A DNA stretch of 64,000 nucleotides from Bryopsis sp. KO-2023. Taxonomy: Eukaryota; Chlorophyta; Ulvophyceae; Bryopsidales; Bryopsidaceae. The stretch covers positions 5,853,001 through 5,917,000 of the forward strand of contig BSYQ01000006.1 of assembly GCA_030272585.1 (NCBI GenBank). The letters are read 5' to 3'. The translations under genes and the position numbers were made by a program. The notes beneath the pieces are model-generated. The model saw only the letters and a program-made list of their open reading frames with translations. It was not told the origin of the DNA and did not search any database. Numbering within the stretch: position 1 is the stretch's first letter; the number at the start of each line of letters is the position of its first letter. This document shows positions 44,835 to 55,636 of this stretch, one piece after another.

Positions 44835-45431
44835 ATGAGTTTCGGTAGACCTTTTGGTGGTAGCGACAGAGTTATTGAAGTGGTTTCTGACTCTGAGACG
44901 AGTATTCATTCAGAGGACTCAGCAGAGAACCACCCAGAAGGGGTGCTGCCACACGCACTGCGTTTTCCTGATACAGTGGTTCGGTTACCCTCTCCTCTTC
45001 GTTTTGCTCAGCCTGTACATATACTTGGACCTGTCAGACACCCTTTGGCAGTGTTGGAACCAGGCGCTCTGAGAGCACCCCCTCACGGTCACCGCAGAGC
45101 AGAACAGGGTCCAGGGTACTTCAGATACACAGAGTGTACTGATCCCAACTGCAATATATACAGGAATCGCTTGAGAGGACAGCAGGAAAGAGAACGCAGA
45201 GAGCAGCGCAGAGATGGCCGGACAGGACGAGCAACCGCAGATAGGAATGCCGGCCCCAGATCCCTTCGACGTGCAGGGATTGAGGCAGATGATTTTGGAC
45301 ATGCAGGAAGAGGTCCAGCACCTGAGACACGTAGCAGCCAACGTGAACGTGCAGATGGACGACGCAGCTCGGAACGCAGTGCACAACAGGATGGCACAGC
45401 AGCAACCTCCCGCAGCTCTGGGCAGAGCTAG
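44835..45431 (+). CDS. extra 5' ORF of the chromovirus, function unknown
   Basis: 198 codons from the first good ATG after the primer binding site. It overlaps the start of gag by 218 bases in another frame. The N-terminal part is acidic and Ser-rich (VIEVVSDSETSIHSEDSAEN). The middle is Pro/Leu-rich. A Cys/Tyr patch follows (GYFRYTECTDPNCNIYRNR), then a strongly Arg-rich end whose composition may partly reflect the gag frame beneath it. I know no matching family. It may be a real extra protein or a leader whose overlap drives gag re-initiation. Confidence 0.45.
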   Translation: MSFGRPFGGSDRVIEVVSDSETSIHSEDSAENHPEGVLPHALRFPDTVVRLPSPLRFAQPVHILGPVRHPLAVLEPGALRAPPHGHRRAEQGPGYFRYTECTDPNCNIYRNRLRGQQERERREQRRDGRTGRATADRNAGPRSLRRAGIEADDFGHAGRGPAPETRSSQRERADGRRSSERSAQQDGTAATSRSSGQS

Positions 45432-46395
45432 GGCGAAAGGCCCTGACATGTGGTATGGTGATCCACATGATGTTCCCCTCAATGAGTGGCAAGTCCAGTT
45501 GCAGACATACTTTGATGTTACTGCAACCAGGGACAGGGAACAGCAGGTATTAGTGGCTGCAGGATGCTTGAGAGGAGCAGCAGGCACTTGGTGGAGAGGT
45601 CGGTATGAAGCTGCGATGGCAGGACAGCTGAATCTGCCACAGGACGTTCCAGCTTTGGTGACAGCACTCAGACAGCAGTTTGGTAAAACGAATGAGAACA
45701 AAGACTTCAGGCGGGAATGGTCTCGTCTGAGGCAGGGACGATCTACTGTTGCTGAGTATGTGCATCAGTTCAGAAGACTTATGCTGCAGATCAATGACAG
45801 CAACGCCGGAGAGCAGCTGTTTCGTTTTGTAGAGGGCCTGAATGACCGTCTGCGAACTAAGGTTGAAATGGAAGATCCTGCAGATCTGGAGCGTGCGATA
45901 GCACTCGCCGCCACTTGGGAAGGTCCACTTGAGGCGTACCGCAGAGAGGGACGCAGAGGTCACAGTCCCAGAGGCAGGCGTGAAGGATCACGCAGAGACA
46001 GATCAAAGAGTAGAGGCCGATCTTACAGCAGAGGCCGATCCTACAGCAGAGGAAGATCGCAGAGTCGAGGTCGCAGTGCTAGTCGTGGCAGAACTGACGC
46101 AGATCGTGATAGGTATACACCACACCAATATACACCACAATTAGGGGACCGCATGGAGGTTGATGGCCTCAAGCGTAACCGCGTGGGTTTTGATGTTGGT
46201 AGAAACCGAAGCGACAGTCGCAGTAAAAGCAGAGGACGCAGTGGTAGTCCTCGCAGACAGAGGCAGAACAGAAGATCTGGAGAGAGTATCTCGGCCAGAA
46301 GGAGCAGAATGGATGCAGGTCACTCTGCAGCGAATGTTGATTGTTACAACTGCGGCAAGAAAGGACATTTTGCTGCAGACTGTCAGGAAAACTGA
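45214..46395 (+). CDS. gag: gag polyprotein with SR-like region and zinc knuckle
   Basis: 393 aa from ATG at 45214. Residues about 70-210 have the features of the retrotransposon gag domain: [53 protein letters not shown]-type segment, FRRLMLQIN and [15 protein letters not shown]. Residues about 245-340 are made of Arg-Ser-Gly repeats ([18 protein letters not shown]). A CCHC zinc knuckle ([14 protein letters not shown]) stands near the C-terminus, as expected for nucleocapsid. Pol lies in the -1 frame relative to gag and its open frame overlaps the end of gag from 46341. A -1 slip near GGAAAACTGA, or re-initiation, would join them; neither is proven. Confidence 0.88.
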   Translation: MAGQDEQPQIGMPAPDPFDVQGLRQMILDMQEEVQHLRHVAANVNVQMDDAARNAVHNRMAQQQPPAALGRARAKGPDMWYGDPHDVPLNEWQVQLQTYFDVTATRDREQQVLVAAGCLRGAAGTWWRGRYEAAMAGQLNLPQDVPALVTALRQQFGKTNENKDFRREWSRLRQGRSTVAEYVHQFRRLMLQINDSNAGEQLFRFVEGLNDRLRTKVEMEDPADLERAIALAATWEGPLEAYRREGRRGHSPRGRREGSRRDRSKSRGRSYSRGRSYSRGRSQSRGRSASRGRTDADRDRYTPHQYTPQLGDRMEVDGLKRNRVGFDVGRNRSDSRSKSRGRSGSPRRQRQNRRSGESISARRSRMDAGHSAANVDCYNCGKKGHFAADCQEN

Positions 46396-49300
46396 GGAGG
46401 CCAGAGTCTGGAGAGACTGCTGGCCGGGAAATCCTGGCGGAGGAGGATAGAAGTGGAGTGTGGGAAGGCCGGTGCAGCCCACCACACAGAGAGGCTACCA
46501 ATTGGGGGGTAGCAGGAATTTCAAATCAGAACTCCAAGGTTGGAGAGCCATGTGTAGCCTCAGCCAAGGAGAAGAAGAAGAAAATGATGGAGAACCTTGC
46601 AGGTACAGAGCCATGTGTAGCCATACTTGAAGGGGATCCTGCAGTGTCAGTGTTGAATTTTGCAGGTGGAGGGCCTTGTGTAGCCACATTTGCAGAATGT
46701 TTGGTGAAGGATATAGAGACAACGAAGGAGGGTTGTGGGCTGAGTGAAGCCACAACCACTCTGGTCTCTGAGGCAGGAGGTGATGAGCCAAGTGAAGCCA
46801 CACCCAGCCTGCAGGTGATGTCAGGCAGTGCAGGATTAGGTGGGGCCCCACCTGAACCTGAGCTGCACAATGTTATTGAGTGTAAAGGTACTGATGTTGA
46901 TCTGAGGGCAGACACATCAGGTTTTTCAGTGAGAGAGGAGCTTGAGCAGGGGAAACTAAGTGCAGATTCCCTCAAGAATGTTTGTTCAAGTGAACCCCCA
47001 GTTTTGAAGTTGAGAGGAGTCCAAGGGGGGACTCAAGGATTGTTGAAGACCACAGGGGCTGTGGCAGGTTGTTTTGCAAGAATTTTGTTAGATAGTGGTG
47101 CAACCGACAATTTTGTTTCGAAAGATTGGTTGCTAGAAAATGACATTCAGGCAAAGGCTTCTGAGGTAGTTACTGAAGTGCAGTTAGCAGATGGCAGGAC
47201 TTCAGAGAAGGTAGAAAAAGAACTGCAGGCCAGTGTTAAGATGGGGAGGTTTGTTTCAGAGGAAAAGATGTATGCAGTGACACTAGGCAGGTATGATCTG
47301 GTGTTAGGTATGTCTTGGCTGAGTAAACACAACCCTATGATAGATTGGCAGAAGAAGAAATTAGTTTTGCAGACACCTCAGGGAGTAGTCAAACTCAGAA
47401 TGCAGAATGGTAGAGTAGAGGATTGCAGTACTGAAGATTTGGATATGATGTCCGCCAAAGAGTTTGCTCGGGCAGCCCGCAAGGGTATGCCGATGTATTT
47501 GGTAAATCTTCGGGAAGTTCAGGAAGAACATTTTATTAATAATGTGGAAAGTACTGATGCAGTGAAAGGCAGTGTTGCAGAAACCTTGTCAGAGGAAGGA
47601 AAAGAGGCAGCTGAGTTAGAAAAACAGATCAGAAAGGAGTTTCAGGATTTGTTTAAAGAGGAACTGCCGCAGGAGTTACCTCCTGACAGGGGTGTGAATC
47701 ATAAGATTGAGTTGGTGGAAGGTGCAGAACCAGTAAAAAAGGGGCTTTATAGGGCCAGTTTTGCAGAAAGAGAAGAACTGAAAAAGCAGTTAGCAGAGCT
47801 GCTGAAGCAGGGATTTATCAGACCTAGCAAGTCTCCATGGGGTTCGCCGGTTTTGTTTGTTCCTAAGAAAAATGGGAAACTTAGGATGTGTGTGGATTTT
47901 CGGGCACTTAACAAACTAACGGTGAAAAATAGGTATCCTATCCCGAGGATAGAGGAGTTGCTGGATCAGATTCAGGGAGCACGCTGCTTCAGCAAGATTG
48001 ACCTCTGCTCAGGCTACCATCAGGTGCGGTTGGATCCTGCAGATTGTGAGAAAACGGCCTTCCGCACCAGGTATGGCCTTTATGAGTATGTTGTTCTTCC
48101 TTTTGGGCTGACAAATGCCCCTGCCACTTTTATGAACACAATGAATCATGTGCTGCATGATTTTCTGGACGTCTTTTGCATCGTTTACTTGGATGATATT
48201 TTGATTTTTAGCAAAGATTGGGCAGAACACAAAGTTCATTTGCGGAAAGTGATGCAGAGGTTGAGGGAACAGAAGTTGTATGCATCAGCTTCAAAGTGTG
48301 AGATCTGCAGAGATCAAGTTGAGTTTCTGGGGCATGAGTTAAGTGCTGCAGGAGTACAGGTGTTGCAGAGCAAGGTGCAGGTTATCAGAGATTGGCCACC
48401 CTTGACATCAGTGAAGGATCTCAGGTCCTTTCTGGGATTGGCAAACTACTACAGGAGGTTCATAAAGGACTTCTCTGCCAGAGCCAAGCCTTTGACTGCA
48501 TTACTCAAAAAGGATGCAGAGTGGAAATGGACTGAGATAGAAGCTGCAGCCATGCAGGATATCAAGGAGGCATTGATGTCTGCACCAGTACTATTGGTGC
48601 CTGACCCAAGTCTGAAGTTTGAAGTCACCACCGATGCTTCGGACTATGCAATAGGAGCAGTCCTAACTCAGGACAAGGGACAGGGTCAGCAGCCAGTGGC
48701 ATTTGAAAGTTGGAAGCTGCAACCTGCAGAACTCAACTATGCTACTCATGAAAAGGAGCTGCTAGCAGTTGTGCATGCTCTGAAGGTCTGGAGACACTAT
48801 TTGGATGCACAAGAGTTTGTGGTGCACACCGATCATGCACCCCTCAAGTTTTTGCATACTCAGCCTCACCTGTCGCAGAGGCAAGCAAGATGGATGGAGA
48901 CTCTGCAATCTTTCAAGTTCGAGATCAAGTACAGACCAGGCAGAGACAATGTGGTGGCAGATGCTCTGAGCAGGGCCACACATCAAGTGGAGGAAACAAA
49001 GTCTGAAATGAATGCTCAGGCTAGGCTGGAAGTTGCAGAAGGATTCCTGCAACAGGTGCAGACAGCTTATTCGAAGGATCCACTGTGTCAGCAGTTGATC
49101 ACTGCAAGACACAGACCTGGACATGTGAAATGGGATGGCCAAAGGCTCTGGAGAAGAATTGGGAATGCTTGGAAATGGTGGATTCCTGAAGCAGATGGGC
49201 TCAGAGAGAAGATACTGCATGACTGCCATGAGTCCCCATTGGCAGGACATTTGGGCAGAAGGAAGACCCTTGTCAGGGTGCAGTTGCATTATTTCTGGCC

Positions 49301-49871
49301 TCACATCTCCGAGTCAGTGCACAAGTATGTCCGGAATTGCATTTCATGTCAAAGGAATAAGGCTTCTAATCAGAGGCCTTTGGGTAAGCTGCAGCCCCTG
49401 CCTATTCCTGATGGCAGGTGGACCAGTGTTTCACTTGACTTTGTAGGGCCTTTACCTAGAACTCGAACTGGGTCAGATTATTTGTTGGTGATTGTGGATA
49501 GGTTCACAAAAATGATCAGACTTATTCCGACTAAGCAGACAGTTACTGCTGCAGGGGTAGCCGATTTATTTTTCCAGAATGTGGTTCGTTTCTTTGGGTT
49601 ACCTCAAGAAATTGTTTCTGATCGGGATACTCGTTTCACTAGCAATTTTTGGAGGTCTCTTTGGAAGAAGGCTGGAACAAGATTGGCAATGTCAAGCAGT
49701 TATCATCCTGAGACAGATGGTCAGACTGAAAGGGCTAACAGAACAGTGCAGGAAATTCTGCGCAGTTATGTTGAACCTGCAGGCACAGATTGGGATCAGC
49801 ATTTGGCAACTACAGAGTTTGCTTATAACTCCAGTGTCAATGCTACTACTGGATTCTCCCCTTCTATTTGA
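46341..49871 (+). CDS. pol: pol polyprotein: protease, reverse transcriptase, RNase H, integrase; cut short by a frame break
   Basis: 1176 codons of open frame. Order: a linker of about 240 residues with repeated EPCVA-type motifs; aspartic protease ([16 protein letters not shown], about residue 249); reverse transcriptase with [15 protein letters not shown] (about 615); RNase H ([15 protein letters not shown], about 764, and [10 protein letters not shown]); integrase with an HHCC finger ([15 protein letters not shown], then CISCQRNK) and a DDE core ([37 protein letters not shown]). The frame stops at 49869-49871 inside a conserved integrase block; the next frame continues it at once (49868-50524). 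One missing base near 49858 accounts for this. As sequenced, the protein lacks its GPY/F and chromodomain tail, so this copy may be defective. Confidence 0.9.
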   Translation: MLQLRQERTFCCRLSGKLRRPESGETAGREILAEEDRSGVWEGRCSPPHREATNWGVAGISNQNSKVGEPCVASAKEKKKKMMENLAGTEPCVAILEGDPAVSVLNFAGGGPCVATFAECLVKDIETTKEGCGLSEATTTLVSEAGGDEPSEATPSLQVMSGSAGLGGAPPEPELHNVIECKGTDVDLRADTSGFSVREELEQGKLSADSLKNVCSSEPPVLKLRGVQGGTQGLLKTTGAVAGCFARILLDSGATDNFVSKDWLLENDIQAKASEVVTEVQLADGRTSEKVEKELQASVKMGRFVSEEKMYAVTLGRYDLVLGMSWLSKHNPMIDWQKKKLVLQTPQGVVKLRMQNGRVEDCSTEDLDMMSAKEFARAARKGMPMYLVNLREVQEEHFINNVESTDAVKGSVAETLSEEGKEAAELEKQIRKEFQDLFKEELPQELPPDRGVNHKIELVEGAEPVKKGLYRASFAEREELKKQLAELLKQGFIRPSKSPWGSPVLFVPKKNGKLRMCVDFRALNKLTVKNRYPIPRIEELLDQIQGARCFSKIDLCSGYHQVRLDPADCEKTAFRTRYGLYEYVVLPFGLTNAPATFMNTMNHVLHDFLDVFCIVYLDDILIFSKDWAEHKVHLRKVMQRLREQKLYASASKCEICRDQVEFLGHELSAAGVQVLQSKVQVIRDWPPLTSVKDLRSFLGLANYYRRFIKDFSARAKPLTALLKKDAEWKWTEIEAAAMQDIKEALMSAPVLLVPDPSLKFEVTTDASDYAIGAVLTQDKGQGQQPVAFESWKLQPAELNYATHEKELLAVVHALKVWRHYLDAQEFVVHTDHAPLKFLHTQPHLSQRQARWMETLQSFKFEIKYRPGRDNVVADALSRATHQVEETKSEMNAQARLEVAEGFLQQVQTAYSKDPLCQQLITARHRPGHVKWDGQRLWRRIGNAWKWWIPEADGLREKILHDCHESPLAGHLGRRKTLVRVQLHYFWPHISESVHKYVRNCISCQRNKASNQRPLGKLQPLPIPDGRWTSVSLDFVGPLPRTRTGSDYLLVIVDRFTKMIRLIPTKQTVTAAGVADLFFQNVVRFFGLPQEIVSDRDTRFTSNFWRSLWKKAGTRLAMSSSYHPETDGQTERANRTVQEILRSYVEPAGTDWDQHLATTEFAYNSSVNATTGFSPSI

Positions 49872-50524
49872 TGAATGGGCAGAACCCAAGGACTCCTGCA
49901 AGTGCTGTGGCTATGTCAGCCTGCCCTGCAGTGGATGATTGGTGGACTACTTGGCAATCTGATCTGGAAAAATGCAGACACAATATTGCTGCTGCTCAGG
50001 CACGTCAACGCCAGGTGGCGGACGAAACCAGGCGGGGAGGGGGCTTTGAGCCAGGCGAAAAAGTTTTTCTGGCCACAAGAGACTTACCCTTACCTGCAGT
50101 GTTGAGCAGAAAGTTGTCAGCAAAGTACTGTGGACCATTTGAAGTCACTGAGAAGCTCTCTGAAGTTGCAGTCAGGTTGAGACTGCCAGGTCATTGGAGG
50201 ATACATGATGTGTTTCATGTGTCCAAGCTCAAACCTGCATTTGAAGATCAGGTGGGCAGCTTTCCAGCAAGGGAGGCACCCAGGTGGCAACCTGAACCTG
50301 AGCTTGTGGATGGTCAAGAGGAATATCAGGTGGACAGAATTCTGGCAGACAGAACTGTCAGAGGCAGGAAGCAGTACCTTGTTCGATGGCAGGGATATGA
50401 TCCATCTGAGGACACATGGGAACCGGCAGAACATTTGCAGAATGCTCGAGATGTACTACGTGACTATCAGCAAAGGAGTGAAGGGACCGCAATGAGGCGA
50501 CGTCCTAGTCGGAAAGCACAGTAA
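49868..50524 (+). CDS. pol: integrase C-terminus with GPY/F module and chromodomain (continuation of pol)
   Basis: Continues the integrase from [11 protein letters not shown] in the frame one base back. It holds the GPY/F module ([20 protein letters not shown], then [14 protein letters not shown]) and a chromodomain at the end ([29 protein letters not shown]). In chromoviruses this chromodomain steers integration to marked chromatin. It ends at TAA (50522-50524). It should be read as part of pol, not as a separate gene. Confidence 0.9.
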   Translation: MMNGQNPRTPASAVAMSACPAVDDWWTTWQSDLEKCRHNIAAAQARQRQVADETRRGGGFEPGEKVFLATRDLPLPAVLSRKLSAKYCGPFEVTEKLSEVAVRLRLPGHWRIHDVFHVSKLKPAFEDQVGSFPAREAPRWQPEPELVDGQEEYQVDRILADRTVRGRKQYLVRWQGYDPSEDTWEPAEHLQNARDVLRDYQQRSEGTAMRRRPSRKAQ

Positions 50525-50582
50525 AAAACTGAAGAAGAAAAGGGAGAGTGTTATTTTCTCTTTATCGTTCGCGTGAGCAGGA

Positions 50583-51431
50583 ATGGTAGACCACGCTCAA
50601 GAGACCGAGGATCAGGTGGAACAAGCTTTCAAGTTGTTGAGCTCCAGGGCAGCATCAGCAGCAAATCTGTCCGCACAGCTTCGGAAAGCAAGAACTGAGT
50701 TGCAGGCCGCCCGTGCTGAAAATTATCGTTGGCGCGAGTGGGCAGCGAATATACCAGAAGTGGTGCAAGGGACTCAGCTCAGAGATGCAGATGCAGATGA
50801 GATCTCAAAAAAAGTTATGGAGTGTGAAGGAAAGTCAGTTGCAGGAAAGGAAAAGGTGGCTGATGTTAAGGAAGAAGAACCAAGGTGGTACAGCAATTCT
50901 GTTGACAGAATACTTCCGAATCAGACACTGCTACTGCCAGAAGTGCAGCTAAACCCTGTGGAAGGGCTGACAGAGTCAAGCATGGGATGCACTCTGTGTT
51001 TCAAGACCTGCAACAGACCAGTGTACACATTCCCTTGTGGACAGCACAGGGTCTGCTGCAAATCTGTATGTTGGATGAGGATGTGGTATTCCTATGATAC
51101 CACCATTCAGCAGGATGCTGAGGGAAGGATGCAGGCGAACTGTCCAATTTCCCTGAAGGTAGCAAGTCCAGGACCTGCTCAGTTTGGAGAATGTGGGCTG
51201 TGCAGGATGATAAGAAGAAATCCAGGCTTGGCAGTCCCTCCAGCAAGAGTCATGACAACACTTCGGATTGCAGGATTGGAGTTGCCTAAGAGCACTGCAG
51301 GAAGGAATCAGACAAACCGTGATGCAGCACCACACCGGATTGTTCAGTGGGAGGTTGTACCTTCTAAGAAATCTGGGTCAGCAAAAAAGAGGAGTTCAGC
51401 TGAGGTGATTTGGTCAGGTGCAGGTGACTAG
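50583..51431 (+). CDS. extra 3' ORF of the chromovirus with coiled coil and RING-like zinc motif
   Basis: 282 codons from ATG 58 bases after the pol end. Residues 1-75 look helical (EDQVEQAFKLLSSRAASAAN, then LRKARTELQAARAEN) and could form a coiled coil. Residues about 135-215 carry paired cysteines: CTLCFKTC, then CGQHRVCC, a further Cys and CPISLK, and CGLCRMIRR. The spacing C-x2-C, C-x-x-H-x2-C-C and C-x2-C suggests a RING-like or other cross-braced zinc fold. The C-terminus is basic. Extra 3' ORFs in Ty3/gypsy elements are sometimes envelope-like, but here there is no signal peptide or membrane span. A RING-type ORF would be unusual; function unknown. It ends 290 bases before the hAT insertion. 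Confidence 0.6.
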   Translation: MVDHAQETEDQVEQAFKLLSSRAASAANLSAQLRKARTELQAARAENYRWREWAANIPEVVQGTQLRDADADEISKKVMECEGKSVAGKEKVADVKEEEPRWYSNSVDRILPNQTLLLPEVQLNPVEGLTESSMGCTLCFKTCNRPVYTFPCGQHRVCCKSVCWMRMWYSYDTTIQQDAEGRMQANCPISLKVASPGPAQFGECGLCRMIRRNPGLAVPPARVMTTLRIAGLELPKSTAGRNQTNRDAAPHRIVQWEVVPSKKSGSAKKRSSAEVIWSGAGD

Positions 51432-51732
51432 TGCAGTTTGCTGCAGGTCATTTGAAAGAATGGTTGGTTTTTAGTGAAGTATGGTTTGCACTGGGAGCTG
51501 CCAGTTCAGGCAGAACATATTAGGCTGATTGAATGAAACTTGTTATGTTTCTTGACTTGGTGGAATTTGGAAAAGAAGAATTTTTCTGAGGAAGTAATAT
51601 CATTTTGTTCCTTTTCTTAAGTGCTTATGGGACAGGCAGAGTATTTTTCAGATTCTTAATAAACCTGCCAACTAGATAAATTTTTGATAGCTGCAACAGA
51701 ATGTGGTTTATTGCTGCAGCCATACTAGGGAT

Positions 51733-52080
51733 CCGATGCCGACATGTCGGTCATCGATCAAACCGATCTCCGATCAAGATCGGTCCCTGCAGTTTCCGAT
51801 CAAGCCGATCACCGATAAGATCGGTCCGATCAGACCGATCGCCGATCAAAATCGGACCGATCAAAAAAAAACGGTCCGACTTTTCCGATCAAAATCGGCC
51901 GATCACCCAGTTCTGCCTCGGAAACCAGATCGGATCGGGATCGGGATCGGCGGTTTCCGATCAGATCGGAAATTGACCGATCTGATCGGCGCGTCGCCGA
52001 TCATGATCGGCGACGCATTATCACTCGACAACGATCAAATCGCTGGTCCGGCTACCGATTCCCCTGATCGGCACCACATC
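51733..52080. repeat. left subterminal GATCGG array of the hAT element
   Basis: Dense CGATC/GATCGG words in both orientations, often as near-palindromes such as CCGATCATGATCGG, continue from the terminal repeat. The other end has a matching array. Confidence 0.85.
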
Positions 52081-52118
52081 AAAGCCCGTGGCGTCGGATT
52101 ATCCGTGTTTCCGTGAAC

Positions 52119-54759
52119 ATGAGAGGCAACAGGAGAAAGACGAAACCGCGAGCGCAACCGCGAGCGCTGCACCGTATCTTACCTCCCGTCGAGCTGTCCG
52201 GGGATGACTTGCGAGGCGAACCGAACGCAGTTCAGCCGACGCCACACCGCTGGAGCTCTGATTCTGTGAACCCAAAGGGGGTTGCACGCGGAGGGGGAAG
52301 AGGATCTGGAACTGGAACGGAAACAGGAGGAGCAGGAACACGATCTGGAACAGAAACCGGTGAGTGTGGCAAATTTGCTGTGCAGTGAACTCATCAGATG
52401 TGATTGTCTTGGTGGGGCACTCTTGGGGTGTTGGTGTTTCCTTGCATCTGCCTCCAGGTAGGGACATGTCACCTGTGGGCTTTGATATGCTTCAGAAGAT
52501 ATGGCCTTGGGCCTCATGCTGGTTGTCTTGTAGTGGATCTCACATTCCAAACATCAGCTCGGACGCAGGCACAGAACCAGAAACGGACCGGAATCCACAC
52601 TTGGGTGGACTCCATGTATGTACAGAACAGTGCAGGAGAAATGGAGCGATTTGTGGATGAATGGAACAGGAAAGTAGTGACCTGTAGGATATGCAGGAGT
52701 CAGTTGGTCTACAGCAAGGGAGGCCGCACCTCGTTGTTGACCCATGCTAAGAGGCATGGTCTCACCACCCCGGAGCAGATGCAGATCGCTGTCCACAACG
52801 GATTTGTGGGACATCATCAGGAGCAGGGGGGGGGAACGGATCGTTTCGTTCGGAAACCAGAGAACGTTGCCTTTCGTGTCTAGATGGGGCTGCCTGACCA
52901 AAGAGTACAAAAACTTCCGGGATCATGTCATGAAATTCGTGGTCAGCACCGGTGCAGCTTTCAGGTGTGTGGAGGACAAACATTTCAGAGCCATGTGCTC
53001 CTCCCTTAATGCATCTGCACCTTGTCTGAGTGCAAAGACCATCTCCACCAACGTTGGGCTTTCAGCGAAACGGCTCAGCAAAAGGATCCGAGAAGAGGAC
53101 CTCGGAAAATTCAGACCCTGCTTCGTTGCAGATGGCTGGTCGCAGGAACCGAAGCACTGGTTTGCCATGGGAGCTGTTTATATCCACCGGGACGCTGAAC
53201 AGGATCTGTTTGAACTGAAGCGGATCAGCTTGGGAACCTGGGACCTGAAGGGAAATTGTGATGCTGAGGACATCAAAAAAAAAATGGCAGAAATTCGGGA
53301 TCGGTACAACCTGGGCGATTACCGGGCAAGCATTGTCACAGATCATGAATCAAGAATGGGTGCGGCCTGTGAACGCAAAGGTGAATACGACTGGCACGGA
53401 TGCTGCACTCACCGGATCAATCTCGGAGTCAGAAAAGCCCTGAACCAGGCACCTGAGCCGTTGGAATTCCTGATCAAGAAGGTCCGTCAGATCTGTGTCC
53501 GTGTCATGGGATCTGCCAACCTGTGGGAAAGTTTCAAGACAATCCAAGAAGCGCGCATATACAAGGAAGATTATGACCGGGACCGGGCTGCAGCGGATGC
53601 GGATATGCAGAGCCAGGCCAGCCGGAACCAGGTTGGCAGTCAGAACCAGAGTCAGAATCGAAGTCAGGCTGGCACCTCCGACCAGAATCAGGATCAGAAC
53701 CAGGCTGAGGAGGAGGGGCCCTTCCCCATGTACTCCTCTGATGAGGAGGAATGTCCTGATGATGACTGGTTGATGGAGGAAACAGAAGACTGCCCTGGAC
53801 CAGTCAGGAGATCGCAGCGGATCCTGAGATTGACCCTGCCCGTTGAAACCAGGTGGAACTCTGTGTGGTACATGCTGCATCGGTTCCTGATCCTGAAGGA
53901 GGATATGCGTAAAATGCTGCAGACCATGTCTGAAGAGGATCGGTTGACAGAATTGGAATGGATACAACTCCGGCACCTGCATTCGATCTTACAGCCATAC
54001 AAGGAAGCTACCAAGCGCATGGAGGCTGAAAAAACGGTCACCTGTTCGCTGGTTCTGATGGTCATGGCCCGGGTCAGTGACATCATCGACAAAATGGATT
54101 TACCCTGTCAGGACTTGGATCAGTTCAGAAAGCAGCTCAGAAGCAATATGGATGAGGAATTCGATGATCCAAACTGGCTCCTGGCCGTCGGATGCATGCA
54201 ACAACTGGATCCGTCACGTTTGCGATTGGATGATCCTGTTATCACTCGGTATCTGTGGGGATCGGACCAGTTCCATGAATTCAAATCTCGGTGGTCTCGG
54301 TGCGATCTGTGGGTGAATGATGTGCTAGAGGAGTGCAACAAGCTCATAATGTGCATCAAAGAGAGACCGGATCAGGAGGCAGGAGCAGATGCATGCGGCA
54401 CCTTCAGAGGACCAGAAAAAAGCCCGGTGCATTCCACGTATGACTGGCTCACAGTTGTCCATCCATCAGGGGATCCAACCGATTCAGGAACAGATGAGTG
54501 GGAACGGTACTGTGCAGTGAGGGCAACCCCCCTCACATCTGTACTGACTTCAGGTCTGGAGTGGTGGCGGAAAAATCAGGCTCTGTACCCAGCTGTAGCA
54601 GTTCTGGCAGCCGAGTATTTGTGCATACCAGCGTCCAGTGCATCTGTGGAACGGATGTTCAGTATTAACGGGCATCAGTTGAATAAGCGCAGGAGGCGGA
54701 TTCAGGTTTCCAAGGTGCGGGATCTGACACTGATACGGGACAATCTGGATATGATTTAG
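52119..54759 (+). CDS. hAT transposase (BED zinc finger, RNase H-fold, hATC dimerisation); one frame break
   Basis: Exon 1 is 52119-52359 (donor GTGAGT), exon 2 starts at 52534 (acceptor CTTGTAG); the junction keeps phase. A BED-type finger follows: CRICRSQLVYSKGGRTSLLTHAKRH has the C-x2-C and H-x3-H ligands. Next a run of nine G (52826-52834) shifts the frame by one; without one G the product would be 821 aa. After it come the hAT catalytic blocks: FVADGWSQEPKHWF (first Asp), SIVTDHESRM (second Asp), CCTHRINLGVRKAL, LPVETRWNSVWYML (RW motif) and a C-terminal hATC block, AAEYLCIPASSASVERMF, then NKRRRRIQVSKVRDL. A Gln/Asn/Ser-rich insert with an acidic patch lies about 53590-53790, within the usual insertion region. 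Family identity is secure; whether this copy makes active enzyme depends on the G-run. Confidence 0.9.
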
Positions 54760-54782
54760 TGTGGTTCCCTTCTTTTTTTCTG

Positions 54783-55320
54783 CAACCTGGATCTGAATCT
54801 GTTTCTGATGCAAATTGGATCTGTTCCAGATTCCATGGTTTGGCAGGGGTTTTTGTGGAGGGTTCAGTCTTGGTTTTTCCGTTTTTTAACAGGCAGTTTT
54901 TTAACATGCAACCTGGATCTGTTCCAGATTCCATGGTTTGGCAGGGGTTTTTGTGGAGGGTTCAGTCTTGGTTTTTCCGTTTTTTAACAGGCAGTTTTTT
55001 AACATGCAACCTGGATCTGTTCCAGATTCCATGGTTTGGCAGGGGTTTTTGTGGAGGGTTCAGTCTTGGTTTTTCCGTTTTTTAACAGGCAGTTTTTTAA
55101 CATGCAACCTGGATCTGTTCCAGATTCCATGGTTTGGCAGGGGTTTTTGTGGAGGGGTCAGTCTTGGTTTTTCCGTTTTTTAACAGGCAGTTTTTTAACA
55201 TGCAACCTGGATCTGTTCCAGATTCCATGGTTTGGCAGGGGTTTTTGTGGAGGGGTCAGTCTTGGTTTTTCCTTTTTTTAACAGGCAGTTTTTCAACATG
55301 CAACCTGGATCTGTTCCAGT
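54783..55320. repeat. 98-bp tandem repeat, about 5.5 units
   Basis: Units of exactly 98 bases (anchors at 54841, 54939, 55037, 55135 and 55233) contain GATTCCATGGTTTGGCAGGGG, GGTTTTTCCGTTTTTTAACA and ACATGCAACCTGGATCTG. Unit ends differ by single bases. It lies just after the transposase stop, so it probably falls in its 3' UTR. Confidence 0.9.
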
Positions 55321-55636
55321 TTTCCGTAGTCTCCCTCGGGGTGAACATCATCCACAAACGGTTTTACATTTCACTGAGTCCGGAAACCGTTCATCATCAT
55401 CCACTGAGTCACTGATCCACTGAGTCCTGATCCTGATCCCAATACTGCTTCCTGAAAACTCGATATCCTCCACCAGAGCAGTGTACCATTTCGTTCTTTC
55501 ATCCACATCCACTCAGTCATCACAAATCATCACATTCCTACCCAGCAAAGCTGATCCTGATCCTGCTCCTCTACAAAATCGATTTCTCCCACCAGTGCAC
55601 CATTCCATTGTCAAACTCTGGACAATCATCACATTC

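Noticed and set aside
44985-45701. 238-codon minus-strand ORF
   Set aside because: Lies antisense to the retroelement extra ORF and gag; a shadow of those frames.
46526-46975. 149-codon minus-strand ORF
   Set aside because: Antisense to the pol linker; its length follows from the plus-strand codon pattern.
54759-55423. overlapping ORFs over the 98-bp repeat
   Set aside because: They change frame with each unit and start from TTG codons; products of the tandem repeat.
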